From Planctomycetota bacterium (GTDB taxonomy: Bacteria; Planctomycetota; PUPC01; DSUN01), in assembly GCA_016872875.1 (NCBI GenBank), contig VGYW01000088.1:1-23762 (forward strand): a DNA stretch of 23,762 bases, in the 5' to 3' direction. Of the stretch, positions 1 through 7,382 are shown one piece after another. The notes below the pieces were generated by a model that saw nothing but the letters and a program-made list of their open reading frames with translations, made no database searches and had not been told where the DNA came from. How positions within the stretch are numbered: position 1 is the stretch's first letter; every line of letters starts with the position of its first letter. A program made the translations under genes and the position numbers.

Positions 1-610
1 AGCACATGAGGCGGCCGCAGCGCCCGGAAATCTTGGCGGGGTCGAGGGTGGTCTTCTGGGCCTTGGCCATGCGCATGGTCACGGGCGCGAGGTCTTTCAT
101 GAAGCTCTTGCAGCAGAGCATGCGGCCGCAGTGCTCCACGTCGGCCAGGAGGCGTGCCTCGTCGCGCACGCCGATCTGGCGCATCTCGATGCGGGTGCGG
201 TACTGCGCGGCGAGGTCCTTCACCAGAGCGCGGAAGTCCACCCGCCCCTCCGCCAGGAAGTAGAAGATGATCTTGTCGCCCCCGAAGAGGTGCTCCACGC
301 TCACCAGCTTCATGGGGAGGTTGTGCTCGCGGATTTTGGCCTGGCAGAAGTTGTACTCCTGCGAGGCGAAGCTCTCCTCGATCTCATCGCAGCGCGCGAC
401 GTCGCGGGGGGTGGCGCGGCGCAGTATCTGGCCCACGGGCGTCTCGTCCTGACCCGTCGGGCTGGGCTCCGAGCGGCACACCACCTCGCCCAGCTCGACC
501 CCGCGCTCGGTCCGCAGGATGCATTTCTCCCCGCGGTGCAGGTCGGGAATCTCCGTGCGGAACACCCCGATATGCCTCATCGCCCCGAAGCAGGCGATCA
601 TGTGGTACAT
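1..610 (-). CDS. ricT: RicT/YaaT-like PSP1-domain protein (C-terminus beyond window edge)
   Basis: The minus-strand frame from ATG 610 stays open to the window edge (203 codons seen). It reads as a PSP1/RicT protein: an N-terminal beta-rich part, then a motif around residues 161-167, CGRMLCC, giving C-x4-C-C. In the RicT family these cysteines bind an iron-sulfur cluster, and RicT works with RicA and RicF in RNA maturation and developmental control in Bacillus. Only the family assignment is supported here, and no RicA or RicF is in the window. The gene starts 14 bases after the holB stop, with a purine-rich ribosome-binding site (AGAGAGG) about 8 bases before the ATG, so the two are probably co-transcribed. 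The order holB-yaaT also occurs in Firmicutes. A second in-frame ATG at 601 is possible. The real C-terminus is not visible. Confidence 0.88.
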   Translation of the reverse strand, partial: MYHMIACFGAMRHIGVFRTEIPDLHRGEKCILRTERGVELGEVVCRSEPSPTGQDETPVGQILRRATPRDVARCDEIEESFASQEYNFCQAKIREHNLPMKLVSVEHLFGGDKIIFYFLAEGRVDFRALVKDLAAQYRTRIEMRQIGVRDEARLLADVEHCGRMLCCKSFMKDLAPVTMRMAKAQKTTLDPAKISGRCGRLMC

Positions 611-624
611 TGCACGACCTCTCT

Positions 625-1683
625 CTAAGCACTCCGTGCCGCGCGGCTCCGCAGCAGCGCGACCGTGTTAAGGATGAGCATCTCCACGAGGAGCTTTATG
701 TTGGCGTTAGCGTCCAGCCGGTCGCGTGTCTCGACCGCGAGGGCGGCGAGGCGGCGGGCCGCCGCTGGCGAGAGGCCCTGGCAGAGGGCGTCGAGGGCCG
801 AGGCGTGCGAGGCGCCCCAGGTGAGGAGCTCCTGCGGGTAGCCGCCGGAGCGCAACAGGAGGTCGCGCCAGGCCAGGCCGAGCAGGTCGAGGAGGGGCCT
901 GAGGCGCTCGCGCGCGTCCTCGAGCGAGCCGCCCTCCTCGCGCCCCTTGTCGAGCAGTTCGGCGGCGAGGACGAACTCGCCGCCCGGCTGCACCTTCGCC
1001 AGCTCGCCGAGGAGCCAGCGCGCGGTCTCGTAGGCGCTCCCGGTGTGGTAGCGGAGCGCCCGGCCTGGGCTGCCCTCCGCGAGCCTGGCCAGCTCCCGCG
1101 CTCGCTCGGCGTCTAGCCCGTGCCCCGCCGTCAGGATGCGCTCGGCGTCCGCGAGGCTCAGCGGCCGGAACCGCACGATCTGGCAGCGGGAGACCACCGT
1201 GTCCACGAACGGCTCCAGCCGGCACGCGAGCAGGACGAGGAGAGAGTGGGGCGGCGGCTCCTCGAGGGTCTTCAGGAGGCAGTTCTGCGCCTCCTCCGTC
1301 ATCCGCTCGGCGTCGGCGACCGCGAAGACCTTGAAGCGGCCCTCGAAGGGCTTGAGTGCGATGGCGTCGAGCACCTGCTCGCGGACCTGGTCAACGAGGA
1401 TCTGCGCCTTGCGCTCGCCCCGCGCGCCGCCCTCGCTGCGGCGCACGAAGGCCACGTCGGGGTGGTTCCCGTGCTCCACCTTCTGGCAGGCAGGGCAGCG
1501 GTCGCAGGCCTCGACGGGTCCGCTTGCGCACTGGACGGCCTTGGCGAGCTCGCGTGCGAAGAGCTCCTTGCCGATGCCCTCAGGCCCCACGAGGAGGTAG
1601 GCGTGCGATAGCCGCCCGCGCTCCAGCGCCTGGCGGAAGCGGTTCACCACATTCCCATGGCCGATGATCCGTGACCAGGCCAC
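625..1683 (-). CDS. holB: DNA polymerase III subunit delta'
   Basis: This is a clamp-loader AAA+ subunit that helps load the sliding clamp during replication. From the chosen GTG start (352 residues) the visible features are the N-terminal SRIIGHG stretch, a Walker A motif GPEGIGKE at residues 33-40, a four-cysteine zinc module (C52, C60, C63, C66), and the SRC sensor motif in DTVVSRCQIV. The arginine of SRC is the expected trans-acting finger. The frame is open farther upstream to 1767, but that extension translates the GGAT/GAAT intergenic array (a low-complexity MDGWMDVIHSSIHPF peptide) and is very unlikely to be protein. GTG 1683 has a GGGGA-type ribosome-binding site about 5 bases upstream. 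It lies downstream of lipA and the lipoyl-domain gene and 14 bases ahead of ricT. Confidence 0.93.
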   Translation of the reverse strand: MAWSRIIGHGNVVNRFRQALERGRLSHAYLLVGPEGIGKELFARELAKAVQCASGPVEACDRCPACQKVEHGNHPDVAFVRRSEGGARGERKAQILVDQVREQVLDAIALKPFEGRFKVFAVADAERMTEEAQNCLLKTLEEPPPHSLLVLLACRLEPFVDTVVSRCQIVRFRPLSLADAERILTAGHGLDAERARELARLAEGSPGRALRYHTGSAYETARWLLGELAKVQPGGEFVLAAELLDKGREEGGSLEDARERLRPLLDLLGLAWRDLLLRSGGYPQELLTWGASHASALDALCQGLSPAAARRLAALAVETRDRLDANANIKLLVEMLILNTVALLRSRAARSA

Positions 1684-1718
1684 GTTTGTCCCCAAGCAGA
1701 GGGCTGCGTCCACACAGG

Positions 1719-1781
1719 GGATGAATGGATGTATGGATGAATGGATGACATCCATCCACCCATCCACTCATCCATTCATCC
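1719..1781. repeat. Tetramer/octamer inverted array (GGATGAAT family), copy 1
   Basis: The left half is built from GGAT/GAAT tetramers and the right half is the reverse complement type (ATCC/ATTC), separated by about one base, so the whole can fold into a long imperfect hairpin. The right arm (1749-1781), read on the minus strand, is identical over its first 30 bases to the left arm of the copy at 8875. The array lies between the lipoyl-domain gene and holB and supplies the TGA stop of the former (1776-1778). Confidence 0.9.
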
Positions 1782-2024
1782 ACTGGTTTCAATAATGCCC
1801 AACACCTCGCCGACCTTCACCTTCGCGCCGTCGCGCGCGCGAATCTCGGCGAGCCTGCCGGAGACCGGGCAGGGGACGTCGAAGGTCGCCTTGTCGGTCA
1901 TCATCTCCACGATGCCCTGGGACGCCCTGACGGGCTCGCCGGGCTCGGCGTACCAGAACGACACGGTTGCCACGTCGCCGGCATCTTCGCCGAGGTCCGG
2001 CAGCCTGAGCTCAAATCTGGACAC
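1776..2024 (-). CDS. Stand-alone lipoyl (biotinyl/lipoyl attachment) domain protein
   Basis: An 82-residue single-domain protein resembling the lipoyl domain of 2-oxoacid dehydrogenase E2 subunits. The lysine of [11 protein letters not shown] is the expected lipoylation site (K49 counted from the upstream TTG 2036, K45 from the GTG used here). Conserved glycines and the PVSGRLAEI strand follow. No catalytic E2 domain or peripheral-subunit-binding domain is present, so it should act as a free swinging carrier or be a detached E2 domain. GTG 2024 has GGAG 6 bases upstream; TTG 2036 is the alternative. The start overlaps the end of lipA by 14 bases, which implies translational coupling. The last three residues before the stop (T-S-G) run into the downstream GGATGAAT array, so the C-terminus may have been altered by it. 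The partner enzyme complex is not in the window. Confidence 0.85.
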   Translation of the reverse strand: MSRFELRLPDLGEDAGDVATVSFWYAEPGEPVRASQGIVEMMTDKATFDVPCPVSGRLAEIRARDGAKVKVGEVLGIIETSG

Positions 2025-2940
2025 GGTCGGCTCCAACTCCTTTCAGCAGGGCGTCCGCGTGGTACGAGCTTCGGACGAATGGTGCGGCGGCCACGGCCCC
2101 GAAGCCGAGCGCCGTGGCCTCTTCGCGGTACGAATCGAATTCCTCGGGCGGCACAAACCGCTCGACGGGCAGGTGGGCGGAAGAGGGGCGGAGGTACTGC
2201 CCGATGGTGAGCGCCTCGCACCCCGCGCCACGCAAATCGTCCATCACGGCCACGACCTCAGTGTGGCTCTCGCCCAGGCCAACCATCAGGCCGCTCTTGG
2301 GCAGGATGCCGTGCCCGTGGGCCGCCACGCGGCGGAGGAGCTCGAGCGACCGCTCGTAGCTCGCCTGCGGGCGCACGAGCGGGTAGAGGCGCGGCACGGT
2401 CTCGACGTTGTGGCTATACACTTCCGGCCTGGCCTCCATGACCCGTGCCAGGCACTCGTCGCTCCCCTGGAAGTCGGGCGCCAGGACCTCCACCGTCGCC
2501 TGGCAGGCGGCCCGGACGGCGGCGATCGTGGCAGCGAACTGGCCGCTGCCGCCGTCAGGCAAGTCGTCCCGCGTGACCGACGTGACCACCACGTGGCGCA
2601 GCCGCAGGCGTGCTGCGGCCTCGGCCACGCGGCGCGGCTCCGCGGGGTCGGGCGCGGCCGGCGTGCCACGGTCCACCGCGCAGAAGCCGCACGAGCGCGT
2701 GCAGGTGTTGCCCAGGATCAGAAAGGTCGCCGTGCCGCGGGCGAAGCACTCGCCCTGGTTCGGGCAGTGGGCGCTCTGGCAGACGGTGTGGAGGCGCAAC
2801 TCGCCCAGGAGCGCCCGCACGGGCGCCGTGGCCCCCTCGGGCGGCAGCCGCTTGCGAAGCCAGGGGGGGAAGCGTCTTGCCGGTCGGCACCCGGCAGTCG
2901 GCAGTCGGCAGTCGGCAGTCGGCAGTTGGCAATCGGTAAT
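2011..2940 (-). CDS. lipA: Lipoyl synthase (radical SAM)
   Basis: LipA inserts two sulfur atoms into protein-bound octanoyl groups using two [4Fe-4S] clusters. Both cysteine sets are present: C-x4-C-x5-C in [12 protein letters not shown] (auxiliary cluster) and CTRSCGFC (C-x3-C-x2-C, SAM cluster). The C-terminal RSSYHAD motif carries the conserved serine. The start is unusual. The family N-terminus expected near PPWLRKRLP is preceded in frame only by seven heptamers (2892-2940). No ATG is in frame, and the nearest in-frame GTG (2988) lies upstream of the predicted -10 box (2974-2979). AGGAG sits 7 bases before an ATT at 2940, which is the first base triplet of the array, so I mark ATT 2940 as the provisional start. 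AUU is a rare but known start codon. The gene identity is near certain; the start is not. It is divergent from lipB and overlaps the lipoyl-domain gene. Confidence 0.93.
   Translation of the reverse strand: MTDCQLPTADCRLPTAGCRPARRFPPWLRKRLPPEGATAPVRALLGELRLHTVCQSAHCPNQGECFARGTATFLILGNTCTRSCGFCAVDRGTPAAPDPAEPRRVAEAAARLRLRHVVVTSVTRDDLPDGGSGQFAATIAAVRAACQATVEVLAPDFQGSDECLARVMEARPEVYSHNVETVPRLYPLVRPQASYERSLELLRRVAAHGHGILPKSGLMVGLGESHTEVVAVMDDLRGAGCEALTIGQYLRPSSAHLPVERFVPPEEFDSYREEATALGFGAVAAAPFVRSSYHADALLKGVGADRVQI
2892..2940. repeat. Heptamer array at the lipA start (7 units)
   Basis: On the plus strand there are five exact CGGCAGT units followed by TGGCAAT and CGGTAAT, exactly 49 bases. On the minus strand it begins with ATT immediately after the lipA ribosome-binding region and is read in frame as an [11 protein letters not shown] peptide with a period of seven residues. 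It belongs to the same loose heptamer class as the arrays at 3045, 4855 and 21102. Confidence 0.92.
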
Positions 2941-2973
2941 CGCGGTTCTCCTCGGCGTTGCCGCCTTCTCCTC

Positions 2974-3002
2974 ATGGTATTGGCGCACGCCGGCGCTGTC
3001 AA
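2974..3002 (-). promoter_or_regulatory. Predicted sigma70-type promoter of lipA operon
   Basis: On the minus strand TTGACA (3002-2997) is followed after 17 bases by TACCAT (2979-2974). The predicted transcript would start near 2967 and carry the AGGAG ribosome-binding site ahead of the lipA array. The -35 box lies back to back with that of lipB. This is motif evidence only. Confidence 0.5.
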
Positions 3003-3009
3003 GCGCCTT

Positions 3010-3039
3010 TTGACAACCCGCTCGCCCCGGCGCTATCTT
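3010..3039 (+). promoter_or_regulatory. Predicted sigma70-type promoter of lipB
   Basis: TTGACA (3010-3015) is followed by an 18-base spacer and TATCTT (3034-3039). Transcription would begin near 3046, so the heptamer array at 3045-3079 would make up almost the whole 5' leader. The two divergent -35 boxes form an inverted pair (TGTCAA-N7-TTGACA). Confidence 0.5.
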
Positions 3040-3044
3040 GTCCC

Positions 3045-3079
3045 CAATCTGTAATCTGTAATCTGGAATCTGGGATTCC
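3045..3079. repeat. Heptamer array in the lipB leader (5 units)
   Basis: The units are CAATCTG, TAATCTG (twice), GAATCTG and GGATTCC, ending two bases before the lipB ATG. In rotated form CTGTAAT differs by one base from the CGGTAAT unit of the lipA array, so the arrays on both sides of the divergent promoters look related. Confidence 0.85.
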
Positions 3080-3081
3080 GC

Positions 3082-3786
3082 ATGCCCACGTGCCACGTCC
3101 TCCGCATCCCGCGCATCGGCTATCTTGACGCGCTCCAACTCCAGCAACGCATCCTCGAGCGGGTCAGGCAGGCTCAGGCGCAGGACGCGGCCCTCCTTCT
3201 CCTTGAGCACGAGCCTGTCATCACCATCGGCCGCCGAGGGGGCCGGGACCACCTGCGGGTGTCCACTGAGGAGCTCGCACGCCGCGGCATTGGATTGCAC
3301 GAGACCAACCGCGGCGGCGACGTGACCTATCACGGCCCGGGCCAACTCGTCGGCTACCCAATCGTCTATCTGCCTGAGGGGAAGCGCGACGTCCATCGCT
3401 TCCTTCGCTCCATCGAATCGGTCCTCATAGCGACGCTCGCCCGCTTCGGAATCGCTGGCTGCCGCGTCCCCGGCTACACGGGCGTGTGGGTGGGCGGCGC
3501 CAAGGTGGCCGCCATCGGCATCGCGTTCAGCCGATGGACCTCTCACCACGGCTTCGCGCTGAACCTCGACCCCGACCTGACGGCCTTCGAGCTGATCGTG
3601 CCCTGCGGCATCGCCGACCGCCCTGTGACCTCGATGGCACGCGTCCTCGGCCACGCGCCGGACCACCACCAGGTGGAGGACGCTCTCATCGAGCAGTTCA
3701 TGGCCGAGTTCGCACTCGACGCGGCCGTAGAGCACGCTTCGCCCGACCGGTTGCTTGACACCTTCCAGGCGTCTTGGTATCCTTGA
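3082..3786 (+). CDS. lipB: Lipoyl(octanoyl) transferase
   Basis: LipB moves octanoyl groups from acyl carrier protein to the lipoyl-domain lysine, the step before LipA. The 234-residue product has the family signature [18 protein letters not shown] (residues 77-94), the catalytic lysine in [10 protein letters not shown] (K141), the HHGFALN strand, and the catalytic cysteine in IVPCGI (C175). Length is normal for the family. ATG 3082 is the only reasonable start and has no strong ribosome-binding site; the GGGA at the end of the heptamer array is the best candidate. It is divergent from lipA, so octanoyl transfer, sulfur insertion and a lipoyl-domain protein are encoded side by side. The 72 bases between its stop and the GH57 ATG contain no repeat array, only a short G+C-rich dyad near 3815-3836. 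Confidence 0.96.
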   Translation: MPTCHVLRIPRIGYLDALQLQQRILERVRQAQAQDAALLLLEHEPVITIGRRGGRDHLRVSTEELARRGIGLHETNRGGDVTYHGPGQLVGYPIVYLPEGKRDVHRFLRSIESVLIATLARFGIAGCRVPGYTGVWVGGAKVAAIGIAFSRWTSHHGFALNLDPDLTAFELIVPCGIADRPVTSMARVLGHAPDHHQVEDALIEQFMAEFALDAAVEHASPDRLLDTFQASWYP

Positions 3787-3858
3787 ACCAGAGGCGTTTC
3801 CGTGATTGAGCGACCCCGCGCTGGGGGGCGGGGCAGGGCGCTTGGACGGTTCCCCACG

Positions 3859-6087
3859 ATGGGTAGAGTGTACCTCTCCCTGCTCTGGCACCATCATCAG
3901 CCATGCTACCGGGAAGGCCCCGGAGGGCGCTATGCCATGCCCTGGACCCGCCTGCACGGGATCAAGGATTACTACGGGATGGCCTGGCTGGCAGGGGAAC
4001 ACCCCGAGGTCCATCTGACCTTCAACCTCGTGCCGAGCCTGCTGGTGCAACTCGAGGACTACGCGCAGGGCGGCGCGCAGGACGAGTGGCTGAGGCTGAC
4101 CGCGAAGCGCGCCGCGGACCTCGAGCCGGCCGAGGCGCAGTTCGTCCTGAGCGAGTTCTTCAGCGCGAACTGGGACACGATGGTGCGTCCGCACCCGCGA
4201 TACCACGAGCTGCTGCTGAAGCGGCGGTTCGGGCGGCGCACGCCGGCGCAGGCGGCCGCCGAGTTCTCGCGGCAGGACATGCTCGACCTCCAGGTGTGGG
4301 CCACGCTCGCCTGGTTCTTCCCCCAGTTGCTGCGCAGCGACGCGGTGCTGGCGGGGCTTGCGCAGAAGGGGCGCGGGTTCAGCGAGGACGACAAGGCGGC
4401 CATGCTCGCCAAGCAGCGCGAGGTCCTCGCCGCCATCATACCGATGTACCGCGAGCTACAGGAGCGGGGCACGGCCGAGCTCTCCGTGTCGCCCTACTAC
4501 CACCCGATTCTGCCGCTGCTGTGCAAGATGGAGCGTGCGCGGGAGGCGATGCCGAAAGTCCCGATGCCTCATTGCGTGGCGGATTTCGGGGATGACGCAC
4601 GGACGCAGGTGGTGCGGGCCGTGGAGTCGTACCGCGCGCACTTCGGGCGCGCGCCGCGCGGAATGTGGCCATCGGAGGGTTCGGTGAGCCCCGAGGTGCC
4701 GCTCCTGGCGGCAGAGGCGGGCATCCGCTGGCTCGCCACCGACGAGGGAATCCTCTCCCGCTCGCTCGGCTGCACCCTCCACCGCGACGAGCGCGGCGTC
4801 GTGCAGGAATGGGAGACCCTGTACAAGCCCTATCGGATCGATCTGAGCAGCGCCGATTGCGGATTGCGGATTGCGGATTGCGGATTGAAATCCGAAATCG
4901 CAAATCCGAAATCCGAAATCCGGAATGAGGTGGCGATGGTCTTCCGCGACCGGGCGCTCTCCGACCTGATCGGGTTCCACTACTACCACCGCCAGGCGGA
5001 GGACGCGGCGGAGGACTTCGCGCAGCGGCTGCTCGCCATCGGCGCCGCCACGGGGAGCAGGGACGCCTTCGTGGCCGTGATCCTCGATGGCGAGAACGCC
5101 TGGGAGTTCTACCAGGACAGCGGGATGCCGTTCCTCCATGCCCTGTATCGCCGCTTGGGTTCGCTGCCGGGCGTCGCCACGACAACAGTCTCGGAGTACC
5201 TCGATAGCCACCCGCCGACCGCCACGGTGCCACGCCTGTTCTCGGGCTCGTGGATCAACAGCGACTTCGCCGTCTGGATCGGCCACGATGAGGACCGCCG
5301 GGCCTGGGAGCTCCTGGCGAAGACGCGGCAGTTCCTGGCGTCCAGGCCCCAGGGCGCGCCGGGCACTGCGCAGGCGTGGGAGGAGCTTTTCGTGGCCGAG
5401 GGGAGCGACTGGTTCTGGTGGTACGGCGACGATCGCTCGTCGGCCCAGGACGCCGAGTTCGACCGCCTGTTCCGCCTGCACCTCAAGAACGTCTACGAGC
5501 TGGTGGGCGAGCGGCCGCCCGACGTGTTGGATGAGCCGGTCTCGCAGCCCCGCGTGGCGCCCTACACGCAGCCGACGGCCTTCATGTGGCCCAAGGTGGA
5601 CGGGCGCAGGGGCGGCTACTTCGACTGGTCTTGCGCCGGGCTGTACCGCCGCGGGCGCGACACCGGCGCCATCGCGAAGGACGCGCCCGACCTCATCCAG
5701 GCGGTGCAGTTCGGCTTCAACGACCAGGAGCTCTTCCTGCGCGTGGACTTCCTCAATGAGGCGCTTGCCAAGCAGCCGGACTCGGCGCGGCTGGCCTTCG
5801 TCTTCAGTGAGCCGCGCGAGGTGCAGCTTGAGGTCAGCTCCCTCAAGGCATCGCCGCCGCGGCTGCGGATTGGGGGCCAGGAGAGCCCGGGCGGGCGCGC
5901 CGCGGCGGTCGAGCTCGTGGAGGCCGCCTGCCCGTTCAATGACCTCGGCTTCCGGCCCCGCCAGACCGCCCGGTTCCACGTCAAGCTCTTTCACGGCGAC
6001 ACCCTTGTCGAGCGCGCCCCGCGCGCCGGCAACATCGCCTTCGAGGTGCCAACCCCCGACTTCGAGCGGGAGATGTGGCAGGTCTGA
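3859..6087 (+). CDS. Glycoside hydrolase family 57 protein (alpha-glucan acting)
   Basis: A 742-residue GH57 protein, probably a cytoplasmic alpha-amylase, branching enzyme or glucanotransferase; no signal peptide is seen. The N-terminal motif LLWHHHQP (residues 8-15), [19 protein letters not shown] with the likely nucleophile E273, and [12 protein letters not shown] with the likely acid D410 match conserved GH57 regions. The C-terminal 200 residues look like a beta-rich accessory domain. GTG 3802 would add 19 low-complexity residues; ATG 3859 places the family start [10 protein letters not shown] correctly and is preferred. Residues about 332-356 are translated from a heptamer inverted array and interrupt the usual link between YKPYRI and [16 protein letters not shown], so they look like an in-frame insertion. 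The glycogen genes downstream support a role in glucan turnover. Exact specificity cannot be read from the sequence. Confidence 0.9.
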   Translation: MGRVYLSLLWHHHQPCYREGPGGRYAMPWTRLHGIKDYYGMAWLAGEHPEVHLTFNLVPSLLVQLEDYAQGGAQDEWLRLTAKRAADLEPAEAQFVLSEFFSANWDTMVRPHPRYHELLLKRRFGRRTPAQAAAEFSRQDMLDLQVWATLAWFFPQLLRSDAVLAGLAQKGRGFSEDDKAAMLAKQREVLAAIIPMYRELQERGTAELSVSPYYHPILPLLCKMERAREAMPKVPMPHCVADFGDDARTQVVRAVESYRAHFGRAPRGMWPSEGSVSPEVPLLAAEAGIRWLATDEGILSRSLGCTLHRDERGVVQEWETLYKPYRIDLSSADCGLRIADCGLKSEIANPKSEIRNEVAMVFRDRALSDLIGFHYYHRQAEDAAEDFAQRLLAIGAATGSRDAFVAVILDGENAWEFYQDSGMPFLHALYRRLGSLPGVATTTVSEYLDSHPPTATVPRLFSGSWINSDFAVWIGHDEDRRAWELLAKTRQFLASRPQGAPGTAQAWEELFVAEGSDWFWWYGDDRSSAQDAEFDRLFRLHLKNVYELVGERPPDVLDEPVSQPRVAPYTQPTAFMWPKVDGRRGGYFDWSCAGLYRRGRDTGAIAKDAPDLIQAVQFGFNDQELFLRVDFLNEALAKQPDSARLAFVFSEPREVQLEVSSLKASPPRLRIGGQESPGGRAAAVELVEAACPFNDLGFRPRQTARFHVKLFHGDTLVERAPRAGNIAFEVPTPDFEREMWQV
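4855..4922. repeat. Heptamer inverted array inside the GH57 coding region
   Basis: Four GATTGCG units plus a partial GATTG are followed by five AAATCNN units (AAATCCG, AAATCGC, then AAATCCG three times), giving two arms that can pair imperfectly. It has no stop codon in the GH57 frame and is read as an ADCGLRI-type seven-residue period followed by a SEIANPK-type period. Confidence 0.92.
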
Positions 6088-6199
<112 letters not shown>

Positions 6200-6217
6200 C
6201 CTCCTGAGGAGAAGCTG

Positions 6218-7216
6218 ATGCCGGAGCTCCGCAAGGACCCGATCATGGGGCGCTGGGTGATCATCGCGACGGAGCGGGCGAAGCGCCCGACCGACTTCCA
6301 GGGCGAGCCGCCCGAGCCGGCGACCACCTTCTGCCCGTTCTGCGAGGGGAACGAGGACAAGACGCCCCCCGAGATCGTGGCCTATCGCGCCCCAGGCACC
6401 GCGCCCAACCGCGCGGGCTGGCGCCTGCGCGTCGTCCCAAACAAGTTCCCCGCGCTCCAGATCGAGGGGAACCTCGACAAGCGCGGCGTCGGCGTCTACG
6501 ACCGCATGAACGGCATCGGCGCGCACGAGGTGATCATCGAGACCCCCCGCCACGCCGTCTCGCTGACCACCCTCACTGCCCAGCAGATCCAGGACGTCCT
6601 CTGGGCCTACCGCGACCGCCTGGCCGACCTCAAGCGCGACATCCGCTTCACCTACGGCATGGTGTTCAAGAACGTCGGCAAGACGGCGGGCGCCTCCCTC
6701 GAACACACCCACTCGCAGCTCATCGTCCTGCCCACCGTGCCGCGCACGGTGGCCGACGAGATGCGCGGCGGGAAGGCATTCTACGACTATCGCGGCCGCT
6801 GCATCTTCTGCGACATCGTGAGCCAGGAGACCGAGGCCGGCGACCGCGTGGTGCTGGACGGCGAGAACTTCCTCTCCTACGAGCCCTACGCCGCGCGCTT
6901 CCCCTTCGAGACCTGGATCGTGCCCAAGCGCCACATGTCGCACTACGAGGACATTGCGAAGCTGGGCACCGAGGAGCTCGCCTACTGCCTCAAGACCACC
7001 CTGAAGAAGATCGAGACCGCGCTAAACCAGCCGGCCTACAACTACATCATCCACACGAGCCCCTTCGACGTCGGGGCCATCGAGCACTACCACTGGCACA
7101 TCGAGATCATCCCGCGGGTCACGAAGGTCGCAGGCTTCGAGTGGGGCACCGGCTTCTACATCAACCCCGTCCCACCCGAGGCCGCCGCCGAGTTCCTGCG
7201 AAACGTCCAGGTCTGA
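6218..7216 (+). CDS. galT: Galactose-1-phosphate uridylyltransferase family protein
   Basis: A HIT-superfamily nucleotidyltransferase of 332 residues, a normal GalT length. Visible are the N-terminal [13 protein letters not shown] stretch, a zinc-site CPFC (C39, C42), the active-site EHTHSQ (H163, H165, the second being the expected nucleotidylated histidine) and a C-terminal [11 protein letters not shown] (H290, H292, H294). Classical GalT exchanges UMP between UDP-glucose and galactose-1-phosphate. Relatives of this form can instead act on ADP-glucose, and the position directly upstream of glgA makes such a role in ADP-glucose turnover worth considering. The start ATG has GAGGAG 6 bases upstream, just after the hexamer array. 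No other Leloir-pathway gene is in the window, which slightly favours a glycogen-linked function; this is inference. Confidence 0.88.
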   Translation: MPELRKDPIMGRWVIIATERAKRPTDFQGEPPEPATTFCPFCEGNEDKTPPEIVAYRAPGTAPNRAGWRLRVVPNKFPALQIEGNLDKRGVGVYDRMNGIGAHEVIIETPRHAVSLTTLTAQQIQDVLWAYRDRLADLKRDIRFTYGMVFKNVGKTAGASLEHTHSQLIVLPTVPRTVADEMRGGKAFYDYRGRCIFCDIVSQETEAGDRVVLDGENFLSYEPYAARFPFETWIVPKRHMSHYEDIAKLGTEELAYCLKTTLKKIETALNQPAYNYIIHTSPFDVGAIEHYHWHIEIIPRVTKVAGFEWGTGFYINPVPPEAAAEFLRNVQV

Positions 7217-7220
7217 CCAG

Positions 7221-7312
7221 AATCGTCCTCGTCGTCGTCGTCGAATGCTGTAGGCGGGGCGTCCCTGCCCCGCGTGATTCGACGACGACGACGAGGACGA
7301 CGACGAGCACGA
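7221..7312. repeat. Trinucleotide inverted array (GTC/GAC), copy 1
   Basis: The left arm (7221-7246) starts AATCGTCCTCGTCGTC and the right arm (7277-7312) is its near-perfect reverse complement. The centre holds a second perfect stem, GCGGGGC-N6-GCCCCGC. It starts four bases after the galT stop. The structure resembles a large hairpin, without a T-run that would mark a classical terminator. The same arms recur at 20989, and the left arm alone at 13759. Confidence 0.92.
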
Positions 7313-7382
7313 GAGAGCAAACGACGGGGGCTGCGCCAATGCTGCAAGCCACTTCCGTCCTAACCCGATTCGGAGGCCGATT

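Noticed and set aside
1683..1767. Upstream start of holB at 1767
   Set aside because: The added residues are encoded by the intergenic repeat array; GTG 1683 has a ribosome-binding site and matches the usual delta' N-terminus.
1741..3054. Plus-strand open frame of 437 codons across the lipA region
   Set aside because: It is antisense to lipA, starts in the GGATGAAT array and ends with peptides translated from the heptamer array.
2988..4206. Extension of the lipA frame upstream as one 731-codon protein
   Set aside because: The extra part is antisense to lipB and the GH57 gene and crosses the divergent promoters; LipA family proteins have about 300 residues.
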